From SCUS01 sp966211675 (lineage in GTDB: Bacteria > Myxococcota_A > Polyangia > Polyangiales > Ga0077539): a DNA stretch of 64,000 bases. The stretch's first letter is position 1, and the number at the start of each line of letters is the position of its first letter. The position numbers were made by a program, and so were the translations under genes. The stretch is from positions 1-64,000 of the forward strand of contig CBIHPK010000011.1 of the NCBI GenBank assembly GCA_966211675.1. Direction: 5' to 3'. Under the pieces are notes generated by a model. The model was given only the letters and a program-made list of their open reading frames with translations, was not told where the DNA came from and did not search any database. Shown here piece after piece: positions 36,009 to 46,568 of this stretch.

Positions 36009-36356
36009 ATGGCTCCCCGGTGGCTCCTCGTCCTCATCCCCCTGGCCGCGTGCAGCGCGCGCAATGAGACCCCGTACGGGTCCTGTCAGGCGTCGGCGGC
36101 CTGCGCCGAGGCGACCCCCCGCTGCGTGCTCTTCAACAACCGGCTGACCGGGCGGCAGATCGGGCTCTGCACCGTCGCCTGCACCACGAGCGCCGACTGT
36201 CCCGACCACGGTGTGTGCGTCAACACGGAGACCGCCGCGCTCGGATCGGTCTGCGTCCAGCGATGCTCCGACGCCTCCGAGTGCCGCTTCGCGGGCGCCA
36301 TCTGCCCCAACGTCCGACCCGCCGGGCAGCCGAGCGAGAGCGGCTGCGTCCCGTAG
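36009..36356 (+). CDS. Small Cys-rich lipoprotein
   Basis: A 115-residue protein with a textbook lipoprotein signal (MAPRWLLVLIPLAAC, Cys15) and about twelve Cys in the mature part (CQASAACAEATPRC, CTVACTTSADCPDHGVC, CVQRCSDASEC). It resembles the secreted protein at 20953-21540 in spacing and content. Surface-exposed disulfide-rich protein; role unknown. It lies between the divergent mla operon and dapD. Confidence 0.8.
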   Translation: MAPRWLLVLIPLAACSARNETPYGSCQASAACAEATPRCVLFNNRLTGRQIGLCTVACTTSADCPDHGVCVNTETAALGSVCVQRCSDASECRFAGAICPNVRPAGQPSESGCVP

Positions 36357-36400
36357 CGAACTACCGCCACCCCCACGGGTGGTTGTATTCCCTCCGGGTG

Positions 36401-37227
<827 letters not shown>

Positions 37228-37231
<4 letters not shown>

Positions 37232-38301
37232 ACCTCTCCCCGGTCGAGCAGCACCTCCTCGACCTGTGCGCGGTCCCGTCGCTGACCGGGGAGGAGGGTC
37301 CCTTGTGTGACCGGGTCGAGGCCCAGCTCCGGGCGCTGCTGGGGGAGGGGGCGGTCGCCCGGGACGGCCACAGCCTCGTGGTGACCCCGAAGGTCGCCGC
37401 GAGCGGTCCGCGGGTGGTGCTCGCGGGCCATTTCGATGTGGTGAAGACCCAGCACGACGGCCCCACGCGGGTCGAGGGCGACCGCATCTATGGCGCCGGG
37501 GCGGCGGACATGAAGTCCGGACTCGCTGTGATGCTCTGTCTGTTGGAAGACCTCGCGCGCGGCGTCCGGCCGAAGTTTCAACCGACCTTCGTCTTCTATG
37601 AACGCGAAGAGGGGCCCTTCCTCGAAAACCGCCTCGGCGACATCCTTGAACACTTCCCTTCATTGAAGACCGCCGACCTCGCGGTGTGCCTCGAGCCGAG
37701 CTCCAATGGACTTCAACTCGGGTGCATGGGCAGCGTGCACGCGCGAGTCCACTTCCATGGCCGCACCTCGCACAGCGCGAGGCCCTGGCAGGGGGAGAAC
37801 GCCATCCACAAGTCCGGGGCATTCCTCTCTCGGCTCGGGGCGATGGCGCCGCGGGACGTGACCCTCGAGGGAATGCTCTACCGCGAGGTCATCTCGGCGA
37901 CGCTCGCCGAGGGCGGCCGAGGGCGCAACATCGTGCCCGACCGCTTCACCCTCAACGTCAACCACCGCTTCGCCCCGGGGCGCACGCCCGACGACGCCGT
38001 CGCCGACCTCCAGGCGCTGGTGCAGGGCGAGGCCGAGATCGAGGTGTTCGACCGCTCTCCGTCGGCGCCGCCGTACCGCGAGCACCCGCTGGTGCAGGCG
38101 CTCATCGCCGAAGGGGTCGAAGGCGTCGAGCCCAAGCAGGCGTGGACCGACGTGGCCCGCTTCGCCAGCGTCGGGGTCGCCGCGGTCAACCTCGGCCCCG
38201 GCACCCAGTCGCAGGCGCACCAGCGCAACGAGTGGACCGACCGGGGCGCCCTCGAGCGCGGCATGAGCCTCTTCCGCCGCTGGCTACTGAGCCCCGGCTG
38301 A
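37228..38301 (+). CDS. dapE: Succinyl-diaminopimelate desuccinylase (M20 peptidase family)
   Basis: A 357-residue zinc-dependent amidohydrolase that removes the succinyl group to release LL-diaminopimelate. Metal ligands sit in AGHFDVV (His68, Asp70) and YGAGAADMKSG (Asp94), with the catalytic Glu pair in YEREEGP (Glu127-128). A dimerisation domain follows (HARVHFHGRTSHSARPWQGENAI). Coupling to dapD by an ATGA overlap supports the DapE role over other M20 enzymes. Confidence 0.94.
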
Positions 38302-38338
38302 GCGCCCTTCCTTGAAGGCAACCGAACGAGCCCGCCCG

Positions 38339-39406
38339 ATGCACGCTCCCGCCCGATGCACGCTCCTCGTCGCGCTGCTCGCCGCGCCCGCCGCCGCGTG
38401 GGCCCAGCCTGCCGCGTCGCCTCCGACGGCGGCCGGCAACACCGGGCTCTCGGTGCGGCCAGGCGTCGAGGTGTTCGCCCAGTACGCAGTGCGCTCGACC
38501 GTCGCCACCGATGGAACTTCGGCGTGGTCCCACGTCTTCGATGTGCCGAGGGTGCACGCTGCGCTCACGGGCGAGTTCGGCGATGCGCGGGCGCGGGTGC
38601 TGCTCGAAGCGGTGAGCCCGACCCTCGGCGGAACCCTGGGGGCCCTCGGCTCGGGCGCCTTCGTCTTCCGACTCCGCGAGGCCTTCGCGGGATGGGCTCC
38701 GGGCAGGGTGCTGCGGGTCCAGACGGGCGTGGTCCCGACGCTCACGATCCCCGAGATCGAAGGCACCTGGCGCCTCCGCGCGGTGGCGCCGACGACCCTG
38801 GAGCAGACGGGCCTCGGCGCTCCGGCCGACCTCGGCGTGACCGTGCGCGCGACCCTCCCGGGCACCTTCGGCTGGATCGGTGTGGGCGCCTACAACGGCG
38901 AGGGGTACATCGGCCGTGAGCTCGACCGCGCGAAGAGCGTCGAGGTGGCCGCCTCGGTGCATCCGATCCCAGGCCGCGCGTTCGCTCCCTTCGCGGTCTT
39001 CGCTTCGTACATCGTCGGGTCTTCGGGTGTCGCCTCGACGCGCGCCGATCGCCTCACCGCAGGGCTGCTCTGGCAGGGGACGGACCTGCGAGCGGGCGCC
39101 GTCGCGACCATCGCCTGGGGCGTAGGCAACGACGGCGATCGCGTGTCCTATCTCCTGGAGGGCTTCGCGCGATTCGAGCCCGTGGAGCGACTGCTCCTCG
39201 GCCTGCGCTACTCCTTCCTGCAACGCGACGATCGCCTCGAAGCGAACCAGGTTCACACCGTGCTCGGGACGGTGGGATATCGCGTCATCGAGCCGCTGGA
39301 GGTGTTCGCGGCGGCGAGCCGCGCGGCCCCCGGCGCCAACGCAGCCGCAGCGCTACCCGGCAGCGATCAGTGGGAGTTCCGGGTCGTGAGCCGCGGAGTC
39401 TATTGA
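38339..39406 (+). CDS. Outer-membrane beta-barrel protein (porin-like)
   Basis: A 355-residue exported protein with a signal peptide (TLLVALLAAPAAAWAQ). The mature part has alternating strands with aromatic girdles (VFAQYAVRSTV, FVFRLREAFAGWAP, VSYLLEGFARFEP, LLLGLRYSFLQRDDR), typical of a phosphate/short-chain porin-like barrel. It ends RVVSRGVY, with a terminal aromatic as expected for barrel assembly. A start at TTG 38312 is less likely. It follows dapE by 37 bases; no functional link is apparent. Confidence 0.75.
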   Translation: MHAPARCTLLVALLAAPAAAWAQPAASPPTAAGNTGLSVRPGVEVFAQYAVRSTVATDGTSAWSHVFDVPRVHAALTGEFGDARARVLLEAVSPTLGGTLGALGSGAFVFRLREAFAGWAPGRVLRVQTGVVPTLTIPEIEGTWRLRAVAPTTLEQTGLGAPADLGVTVRATLPGTFGWIGVGAYNGEGYIGRELDRAKSVEVAASVHPIPGRAFAPFAVFASYIVGSSGVASTRADRLTAGLLWQGTDLRAGAVATIAWGVGNDGDRVSYLLEGFARFEPVERLLLGLRYSFLQRDDRLEANQVHTVLGTVGYRVIEPLEVFAAASRAAPGANAAAALPGSDQWEFRVVSRGVY

Positions 39407-40072
39407 ATGAGGAACGGCATGAAACTCCATTGGACAACTCTATCGCTCATCGCGGTCGCAGGATGCTCCGAGTCCCCAGTCTCGACGATGGCGGATGTCC
39501 CGGTGATCCAGACCGATATCTCCACGATGGCCGATGTGGGCAATCCCGTCGACGCGGGCAACCCGGCGGACATCCCCGTGGCGGTCGACGCTCCCTCCAC
39601 CAGCTCCATCGTGATCAATGAGATCCGCGCCGTCGGGGACGACTGGATCGAGCTCAAGAACGTCGGCACCGCCCCGATCGACCTCGGCGGCCTCGTGCTC
39701 GCGGACACCGACACCACCGTGGACGGCGGAGCCCCGCGCCCCTCCGACGGCGTGCGCTTCCCGGCCGGAACCTCCCTCGCACCGGGACAATATCTCCTGG
39801 TGGTCGCCGACCTCGCGGACGCCGGGGTCGGGCCCCAGATGACCTGCCTCGGCGACGCCGGTCCCATGACCTGCTTTCACGCGGGCTTCGGCATCAGCGC
39901 GTCGCGGGGAGAGCGCATCTACCTGCTTCAAGCCGGCGGCGCGGTGGTGGCCACGGCGGACTACCCCGCCAACGCGGTGCCCGATGGTCGCACCTGGGGC
40001 AGGCTGCCCGATGGCACCGGCGGGTTCGCGGCCAGCGCGCCGACTCCGGGGTCGGCCAATACGGCGCCGTGA
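39407..40072 (+). CDS. Lipoprotein with lamin-tail domain
   Basis: A 221-residue lipoprotein (lipobox VAGC). An Asp/Val/Ala/Pro tether of about 45 residues precedes a lamin-tail (LTD) fold: IVINEIRAVGDDWIELKNVG, IDLGGLVLADTD, LAPGQYLLVVAD and GSANTAP at the end. LTDs occur in many secreted bacterial proteins and mediate binding. Two starts have good ribosome sites: ATG 39407 (GGAG 8 bases ahead) and ATG 39419 (GAGG 6 bases ahead). The stop of the barrel gene immediately precedes the first. Confidence 0.82.
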   Translation: MRNGMKLHWTTLSLIAVAGCSESPVSTMADVPVIQTDISTMADVGNPVDAGNPADIPVAVDAPSTSSIVINEIRAVGDDWIELKNVGTAPIDLGGLVLADTDTTVDGGAPRPSDGVRFPAGTSLAPGQYLLVVADLADAGVGPQMTCLGDAGPMTCFHAGFGISASRGERIYLLQAGGAVVATADYPANAVPDGRTWGRLPDGTGGFAASAPTPGSANTAP

Positions 40073-40107
40073 TTGCCCGCCCCGCCTCGCACTGTTAGAG
40101 GGAGCGC

Positions 40108-41283
40108 GTGCCACCTGCAAACCACGACATCCAACGCGACCCGGTCGGCTCTTATCTCGAGGAGTGGGAGGCCCTCCTCGCCTCCTGGGGTGAGCGCCCC
40201 TTCCGGGCGAAGCAGGTCTTCCGCTGGATCCACACCCGCTCCGTCGCCGACCCGGCGGGCATGACGGATATCGCGAAGACCCTCCGGGAGAAGATGGCGG
40301 CGCTGTCGATGCACATGCCGGCGGTCATCGAGCGGGCGCACCGCGCCGCCGACGACACCCGCAAGGTGCTCGTGGGCTTCCCCGACTCCGCCGCCAGCGG
40401 AACCGTCGAGACCGTGCTCATCCCCCCGATGCCCGATGACGACGCGGACGACGAGCTCGACGACGAGCCATCGCCCGCCACCCCTCGTGTCGCCGCCCGG
40501 CGGGTGACCCAGTGCATCTCCACGCAGGTCGGTTGCGCGATGGGCTGCGTCTTCTGCGCATCGGGCGTCGCGGGCCTCAAGCGACACCTGACCGCGGGCG
40601 AGATCGTCGCCCAGGTGCTCCTCGGTCGCACGCTGCTCGATGACGGCGAGGCGATCCGCAACGTGGTGCTGATGGGCATGGGCGAGCCGCTCCACAACTA
40701 CGACGCGGTGGCGCGCGCGCTGAGGCTGCTCACGCACCGCGACGGCCTCGACCTCTCGACCCGGAGGGTGACCGTGAGCACCTCCGGGCTCGTCCCGGAG
40801 ATCGAGCGCCTGGGCCAGGATTTCCGCGGCGAGGTGGCCCTCGCGATCTCCCTGCACGCGCCCACCGACGAGATCCGCTCGCAGCTGATGCCGATCAACC
40901 GACGCTACCCCCTGGCCGAGCTCATGCCCGCGCTGCGTCGGTATCCCCTCGCGCGCCGTCGGCGCATCACGGTGGAGTACACGCTCATCCGGGGGGTCAA
41001 CGATCAGACCTCCCACGCTCGCGCGCTCTCGAAGCTGCTGCGGGGCCTCGCGGTGAAGGTGAACCTCATCCCGCTCAACCCCGTGGAGGGCGTCCCCTAC
41101 GCGGCGCCGGTGCGAGACGACGTCCTGGCGTTCCAATCGCATCTGCGGGCCGACGGGTACAGCGTGTTCATCCGCAAGACTCGCGGGGACGAGATCGACG
41201 CCGCCTGCGGTCAGCTGGCGCTGCAGGGCGCGAAGCCGGTGAAGCGAACGCTCCCGGTCTTCGGCGGAGCCATCGACGCGTGA
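40108..41283 (+). CDS. rlmN: 23S rRNA (adenine2503-C2)/tRNA methyltransferase, radical SAM
   Basis: A 391-residue enzyme starting at GTG. The [4Fe-4S] cluster motif is CAMGCVFC (Cys143, 147, 150). The two catalytic Cys expected in RlmN are at 136 and 367. Conserved RlmN text includes VLMGMGEPLHNYD and VSTSGLVPEI. An Asp/Glu-rich insert (DDDADDELDDEP) at about 110-121 is not usual for the family. Its stop overlaps the ftsH-like start by 4 bases. Confidence 0.96.
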   Translation: MPPANHDIQRDPVGSYLEEWEALLASWGERPFRAKQVFRWIHTRSVADPAGMTDIAKTLREKMAALSMHMPAVIERAHRAADDTRKVLVGFPDSAASGTVETVLIPPMPDDDADDELDDEPSPATPRVAARRVTQCISTQVGCAMGCVFCASGVAGLKRHLTAGEIVAQVLLGRTLLDDGEAIRNVVLMGMGEPLHNYDAVARALRLLTHRDGLDLSTRRVTVSTSGLVPEIERLGQDFRGEVALAISLHAPTDEIRSQLMPINRRYPLAELMPALRRYPLARRRRITVEYTLIRGVNDQTSHARALSKLLRGLAVKVNLIPLNPVEGVPYAAPVRDDVLAFQSHLRADGYSVFIRKTRGDEIDAACGQLALQGAKPVKRTLPVFGGAIDA

Positions 41284-43151
41284 GCGAGCGCGAACCACGG
41301 CCGGACGACCGCCGTGACCGGCGAGCGCGCGCGGGCCTGGCCGCGCTGACGGTGCTGCTCGGGGCGGTGGCGCTGCTCGCGGAGTTCGCGCCGGGCTCGA
41401 CGGCGGTGCTCCCGTACTCGGAGTTTCGCACCCGGGTGCAGGCCGGTCGGGTGGCCTCGGTGGTCATCGGTGATCGGATGATCCGCGGACAGTATCGGCG
41501 AGGCCCCGCCGCGGCGTCGCCGAGGCCGCGAGCGCCATCGGACTTCGAGGTGGTGCGAGTCTCCGATCCGCAGCTCATTCCCTTGTTGGCAGAGAAGGGA
41601 GTGGTCTTCGAGGGCACCGGGGACTCGCGCTGGCTCTCGTGGCTCCTGACCACGGGGTTGATGCTCCTCGGAGTGCTGCTCCTGGGCCGATGGATCGCCC
41701 AGCGCGTCCAGGGGCCGACCGGCGGCGTGCTGTCCTTCGGCAAGAGCCGTGGCAAGGTCGCGGGCGAGAAGGACGTCAAGGTTCGCTTCGACGACGTCGC
41801 GGGCGTGGACGAGGCCAAGCGCGAACTCCTTGAGGTGGTGGAGTTCCTGCGCGACGCCGAGCGCTTCAAGCGGGTCGGCGCGCGCATCCCCCGCGGGGTC
41901 CTGCTGGTGGGCCCTCCCGGAACGGGCAAGACGCTCCTGGCGAAGGCGGTCGCCGGCGAGGCGGGGGTGCCGTTCATCTCGCTGAGCGGGAGCGAGTTCG
42001 TCGAGATGTTCGTGGGCGTCGGCGCCGCGCGGGTGCGCGACCTCTTCGAGGGCGCCCAGGCGCAGGCGCCGTGCATCGTGTTCATCGATGAGCTCGACGC
42101 CCTCGGGCGCACCCGTGGCGGCAACGCGATGGGGTCCAACGAGGAGCGAGAGCAGACGCTCAATCAGCTCCTGGTGGAGATGGACGGCTTCGAGACCAAC
42201 AACGGCGTGATCGTCCTTGCGGCGACCAACAGACCGGAGATCCTCGACGCGGCGCTTCTGCGACCGGGTCGCTTCGATCGTCAGGTCCTGGTCGATCGCC
42301 CTGACCGTTCGGGTCGGCTGGCGATTCTCAAGGTACACGCTCGCACGGTGTCGCTCGCGCCGGACGTCGACCTGGAGACCACCGCGGCGGAGACGACTGG
42401 ATACGCGGGAGCGGACCTCGCCAATCTCATCAACGAAGCGGCGCTGCTGGCGGCCCGGCGCGGCGCGTCCGCAGCGACCGAGGCCGACCTGCAGGAGGCG
42501 ATGGAGCGGGTGGCGGCGGGCCTGGAGCGTCGCTCTCGGGTGCTGACGCCGGACGAGCGCCGTCGTGTGGCCTATCACGAGCTCGGCCACGCGCTGGTGG
42601 GCGAGGTGCTGGGCGGAGCCTCCCGGGTGACGAAGGTGTCCATTGTACCTCGGGGCCTCGGGGCGCTCGGATATACCTTGAAGCGCCCGACCGAGGACCG
42701 ATACCTGGTGACGGAGAGCGAGCTGCGAGCGCAGCTGGCATCGCTGCTCGGAGGGAGGGTGTCGGAGGCGTTGTTCCTCGGGGAGGTGTCCACCGGGGCC
42801 GCGAGCGACCTGTCGCAGGCGACGGAGATGGCGCGGGCGATGGTGGTCGAGTTCGGGATGTCCGATAAGGTCGGAGCGCTCTCGCTCGGGCGCGGGAGGC
42901 GCATCGGGGACTGGGGACTGACGACGGAGCACGTCGGCGGCTCCGAGCACGGCGGCGAGCTCGCGGACCTCGTCGATGCGGAGATCCGGCTGATGGTGGC
43001 GACGGCGGAGGGGGTCGCGCGCAAGGTGCTGGAGGACCGCGGGAGGGCGGTGCACTCGATCGCTGCGACGCTGCTGGAGCGCGAGCACCTGGACGGCCTC
43101 GAGCTGCGAACGTTGTTGGAAGAGGCGATGCGAGGAGACGGGGATCGATGA
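41280..43151 (+). CDS. ftsH: FtsH-like membrane AAA+ zinc metalloprotease
   Basis: A 623-residue protease with two membrane helices (about 18-36 and 119-137) around a small periplasmic domain. The AAA+ domain has Walker A GPPGTGKT (211-218), Walker B IVFIDELDALG and the second region of homology AALLRPGRFDRQVLVDRPD. The zinc site is HELGH (His433, Glu434, His437), with the third ligand Asp near 510 in AASDLSQA. FtsH degrades membrane and short-lived soluble proteins. It is sandwiched by 4-base overlaps between rlmN and a surface lipoprotein gene. Whether it is the main or an extra FtsH cannot be told here. Confidence 0.93.
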   Translation: MSEREPRPDDRRDRRARAGLAALTVLLGAVALLAEFAPGSTAVLPYSEFRTRVQAGRVASVVIGDRMIRGQYRRGPAAASPRPRAPSDFEVVRVSDPQLIPLLAEKGVVFEGTGDSRWLSWLLTTGLMLLGVLLLGRWIAQRVQGPTGGVLSFGKSRGKVAGEKDVKVRFDDVAGVDEAKRELLEVVEFLRDAERFKRVGARIPRGVLLVGPPGTGKTLLAKAVAGEAGVPFISLSGSEFVEMFVGVGAARVRDLFEGAQAQAPCIVFIDELDALGRTRGGNAMGSNEEREQTLNQLLVEMDGFETNNGVIVLAATNRPEILDAALLRPGRFDRQVLVDRPDRSGRLAILKVHARTVSLAPDVDLETTAAETTGYAGADLANLINEAALLAARRGASAATEADLQEAMERVAAGLERRSRVLTPDERRRVAYHELGHALVGEVLGGASRVTKVSIVPRGLGALGYTLKRPTEDRYLVTESELRAQLASLLGGRVSEALFLGEVSTGAASDLSQATEMARAMVVEFGMSDKVGALSLGRGRRIGDWGLTTEHVGGSEHGGELADLVDAEIRLMVATAEGVARKVLEDRGRAVHSIAATLLEREHLDGLELRTLLEEAMRGDGDR

Positions 43152-45613
43152 AGACGCGCGAAGGTCGATGCAGGGAGGCGAGGCTGCTGGTCCTGGCGCT
43201 GCTTGTCGGGTGCAGCCGGACCGAGCTGGATGGCGAGTCGTCCTTCGACCTGGACGGAGCCGTGGGCGATCGTCCGGTGCTCGACGAGGCCGTGACCGAC
43301 CGCCCGGACGGTGCACGGGACGACGTGCCGATCGATCGGCCCGAACTGCGCGATGTGGCGGACGTCCCCGAGATCAGGGACGTGGCCGACGTGCCTGATC
43401 GGGAGGACCTGCCGGACGTGCCCGACGTGATCGACGGCGGTTGCTTCGACTGTGGAGTCGGAGCCGTCTGTTGTGGTGAGGTCTGTCGGGATATCGGCAA
43501 TGACCCCGCGAACTGCGGCGGATGCGGCATCGCCTGTGGCTTCGGCGCTCGGTGCATCGCCGGGAGCTGCATGGGTACGATGGCCTGCAATGGCGGCCCG
43601 GTGTGCGACGTCGGGCAGGCCTGTTGCCTCGACGGGTGCCAGGATCTCCGGAGTGACATTCGCAACTGCGGTGGCTGCGGTCGAACCTGCGCGGCGGGCA
43701 ACGTCTGCGTGGACGGCGAGTGCCGTCCCACGAACGCGTGCGGCCCCGGCGGCCTCTGCGCGCGCGGTCAACTCTGTTGCGACAGCCGTTGCATCGGTGT
43801 GCTCGACGACCGGGCGAACTGCGGATCGTGTGGACTTCGTTGTGGGGATACCCAGCGATGCATCGCCGGGCGCTGTGAGTCGCCCGGGTGTGGTGACGGT
43901 GGGGCCTGCGCGGCGGGCTCGGTCTGCTGCGCGGAGCGCTGCGCGGACCTGCAGAACGACACTGCGAATTGCGGTGCATGCGGGCTGGCCTGCCGCGCCG
44001 GACAGGAGTGCACGGCCGGACGCTGCAGCACTCCGGCGATGGGCTGCGGGGGCGGTCCGGCGTGTGATCCAGGGCGTCAGTGCTGTGGCGTCTTCTGCGT
44101 TGACGTAAGCGGTGATGTGGCCAATTGCGGGGCCTGTGGCCGGGCGTGCGTCGCGCCCCCCGGGTCGGCGGTGACGTGTATCGCGAGCGTCTGCGTGGCG
44201 GGACCGTGTCTGCCGGGCTTCACTGATTGCAACGGTCGGACTGTTGATGGCTGCGAGGTCAACACGGGCTCCGACCCGCTGAACTGCGGTCGCTGCGGCG
44301 TGGCGTGCATGGCCGGTGCGACCTGCTCCGATGGCGTGTGCGGTCGGCCGAGCAGCGGCGCCGAGGGGGCCTTCAACCCGACGGTCAATCCCACCTATCT
44401 GCGCCCGGGGGTGCACAACTTCACGACGATCAACGTCCCGGCTGGCGTGGTGGTGTTCGTCGCGGGCGGCGGTGCGGACAACGGCACGCTCGACCTGCGA
44501 GCGACCAGTGATGTCGTGGTCGACGGCACCATCGACGTGTCGGGCGGTCCGGGCAGTCAGTCGACCATCACCTCGCGGAGCACCCGGCAGGGCCGCGCTG
44601 GCGCAGGCGGCTTCACTGGCGATCCAAGGACGGCGACACCGGGGCCCGCCTGCGAGTGGGTGGCCGGGGTGTCTGGTGGGAATGGGCGCGGCGCTGCGGG
44701 GTCGACGGGCAACTGTACGGTCGGGAGCAACACCGCGTGCATTACCGACAACCGGACGCAGCTGATCTTCGCGTCCCCCGCGGCTCAGTTCGGCGGCGGC
44801 GGGGGGGTCTTCACTGGCTACCGCGCATTCGGTGCTGGGGGCGGCGGGTTTGCGGGTGGTGGCGCGGGCGCCCTCGGAGCCGCGTATTCAGGGCAGGGCG
44901 ATTGCCGCGGTGTGACTGCCGGGGGCGGAGCTGCGACTGGACGCGGAGGGAGCTCGGGCGCGAGCTCGGTCTACAACGGACGGGATGGCGTGTTGGGGCA
45001 GACCCAGTGCCCGGGGACGCGTCCTGACATCCCGGCAGCGTGGGTAGGGGGTGGCGGTGGCGGCAGTATCGGAACAGACGCCGCGAGCGATCTGGCGATC
45101 GACCGCACGTTCTATCCAGGGTCAGGCGGTGGTGGCGGCAGTGGTGACTACCTGAACCGTCCTGCCTTTGGTGGTACCTCGGGCGGCGGTGGCGGCGGCG
45201 GAGCGCTCCGGGTCTGGTCGGACACGCGCATCACCATCAATGGACAGCTGCTCGCCAACGGCGGAGAAGGCGGCGATGCCTACATCGGGACGAACCGCGC
45301 CGCAGGATGCGACCCCCAGCCCGGGGCGGCGGGAGGCGGTGGTTCGGGTGGCGTGGTGTTCCTTCGCGCGCCGACCCTTACGGTGACCTCGCGCGCCCAG
45401 CTCTCCGCGGTTGGCGGACCCGGCGGCGCGAGCAGCCTCTACGCGACGGGCGGTGCTGGTGGAGCGGGAGGTCCGGGGCGCATTCGTCTGAGCGTCGATC
45501 CGTCGCGTTGCCGCCTGGATGGCCGGTTTGCTCCGTCCCTCACGGCCGGTTGCTCGCCGAGTGTTGGCGCCGGCGTCGCTGGTCAGGTCTTCGTCACCGC
45601 CTATCCGCGCTGA
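43148..45613 (+). CDS. Large lipoprotein with Stig1-type Cys repeats and glycine-rich beta domain
   Basis: An 821-residue lipoprotein (lipobox LVGC, Cys22). An Asp/Val/Pro tether runs to about residue 95. Six repeats of the pattern CC-x3-C-x-D...NCG-x-CG-x2-C follow (about 97-405), matching the Stig1-like domain found in many myxobacterial proteins, some of which are misnamed tryptophan synthase. The C-terminal half (about 415-821) is Gly-rich, with strands like VVVDGTIDVSGGPG and TINGQLLANGGEGG that suggest a beta-helix. Likely surface displayed. Its ATG overlaps the ftsH stop by 4 bases. Confidence 0.85.
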   Translation: MKTREGRCREARLLVLALLVGCSRTELDGESSFDLDGAVGDRPVLDEAVTDRPDGARDDVPIDRPELRDVADVPEIRDVADVPDREDLPDVPDVIDGGCFDCGVGAVCCGEVCRDIGNDPANCGGCGIACGFGARCIAGSCMGTMACNGGPVCDVGQACCLDGCQDLRSDIRNCGGCGRTCAAGNVCVDGECRPTNACGPGGLCARGQLCCDSRCIGVLDDRANCGSCGLRCGDTQRCIAGRCESPGCGDGGACAAGSVCCAERCADLQNDTANCGACGLACRAGQECTAGRCSTPAMGCGGGPACDPGRQCCGVFCVDVSGDVANCGACGRACVAPPGSAVTCIASVCVAGPCLPGFTDCNGRTVDGCEVNTGSDPLNCGRCGVACMAGATCSDGVCGRPSSGAEGAFNPTVNPTYLRPGVHNFTTINVPAGVVVFVAGGGADNGTLDLRATSDVVVDGTIDVSGGPGSQSTITSRSTRQGRAGAGGFTGDPRTATPGPACEWVAGVSGGNGRGAAGSTGNCTVGSNTACITDNRTQLIFASPAAQFGGGGGVFTGYRAFGAGGGGFAGGGAGALGAAYSGQGDCRGVTAGGGAATGRGGSSGASSVYNGRDGVLGQTQCPGTRPDIPAAWVGGGGGGSIGTDAASDLAIDRTFYPGSGGGGGSGDYLNRPAFGGTSGGGGGGGALRVWSDTRITINGQLLANGGEGGDAYIGTNRAAGCDPQPGAAGGGGSGGVVFLRAPTLTVTSRAQLSAVGGPGGASSLYATGGAGGAGGPGRIRLSVDPSRCRLDGRFAPSLTAGCSPSVGAGVAGQVFVTAYPR

Positions 45614-45986
45614 CCCCGTCTCCTGCCATCCCTCCTTCGCCAACATGTGCGTGCGGCTGGAGGGTTCCCTCCTTGAGGAAGCCCGAGCCAGTCGACTGGT
45701 AGCCCGTGTCGAGCCACGTGCCGAGGCTCGTCTGGTTCACCAGGACAGGGATGCTGGGAGAGGGTAGTCGGCAGGCAGGAGATTGCCTGCTCAGCGATCG
45801 GCGAGGTCGATCGTCATAGAGGAATCCGAACTGGACCCATCGCTCTCGACGAGGCGTACGTTGCAGTTCTGCGATTGAAAGCCTGAAAGGCGTCTTCCGT
45901 AGTGGAATGACGCCGATCAGGACATTGGGGATCGAGTGAGATGAGGAGGACGCGAGCGGTGAGGCTGCTCACCCTCAGGCGAGCGA
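45614..45986. other. Noncoding stretch between the Stig1 lipoprotein and pilA
   Basis: No convincing gene. It contains a small palindrome, GGAGGGTTCCCTCC, near 45660 and the hairpin after pilA at its right end. Base composition is a little less GC-rich than the flanks. Confidence 0.6.
45958..45973 (-). terminator. Hairpin after pilA
   Basis: On the minus strand GGTGAG-CAGC-CTCACC is a perfect 6-bp stem starting 14 bases past the pilA stop. Placed as expected for a terminator; the downstream U-tract is poor. Confidence 0.45.
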
Positions 45987-46487
45987 CTACTCGAGCTCGT
46001 TGACGATGACGATCTGCGAGCCCTGGATCTCGCCGGCGTTGAGCGCGGCGGAGCGGCTGAAGGTCGAGTTCGTGCCGTCGCCGTCGATGTTGCCGGTCGC
46101 GACGGCGTTGAAGCTGGTCGCGCTCGCCGCGGCGGAGTAGGCGTAGTACAGCGGCGAGTCGACCGAGAAGCCGATGGCGCTCCAACCGGAGTCGCCGGTG
46201 AAGGCGGTCGGCTGCGCCGGGAACTTCGAGGCGGACGGCGTGCCCGAGGGGGTCGCGACGGCCGAGGCGAAGCTGGCGACGCTCTGCTCAGACGACTGGT
46301 TGAAGTAGCTGACCTCGCCCTGGTAGATCTTCGAGATGTTGCCAGTGGCCTCGCTGGTCTTCGAGCGCTTCACGTAGCGGGTGAAGGCGGGAATCGCGAC
46401 CGCCGCGAGGATGCCGAGGATCACGACGACGATCATCAGCTCGACCAGGGTGAAGCCAGCGAGAACCTTCTTCATGGAACGCTTCAT
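45987..46487 (-). CDS. pilA: Type IV major pilin
   Basis: A 166-residue prepilin. The class III leader MKRSMKKVLAG is cut before Phe12, giving mature FTLVELMIVVVILGILAAVA with the essential Glu5. The globular domain has an NIDGDGT loop, a likely Ca2+-binding feature of type IV pilins. There are no cysteines, so the common C-terminal disulfide loop is absent. A GGAGGG ribosome site precedes the ATG at 46485-46487. No other pil genes are nearby. Type IV pili drive twitching (social) motility in Myxococcota. Confidence 0.93.
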   Translation of the reverse strand: MKRSMKKVLAGFTLVELMIVVVILGILAAVAIPAFTRYVKRSKTSEATGNISKIYQGEVSYFNQSSEQSVASFASAVATPSGTPSASKFPAQPTAFTGDSGWSAIGFSVDSPLYYAYSAAASATSFNAVATGNIDGDGTNSTFSRSAALNAGEIQGSQIVIVNELE

Positions 46488-46568
46488 TGAAGTACCCTCC
46501 GTCCGTTGATTGATCTGGCAACTCGAACCACTCAAAGTGCCGGACCCTCGGATTGGACGAACCGGATC

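Noticed and set aside
43148..45613. Annotation as a tryptophan-synthase-like protein
   Set aside because: That name is a known mis-annotation carried by NCG-x-CG repeat proteins; no enzyme fold is visible.
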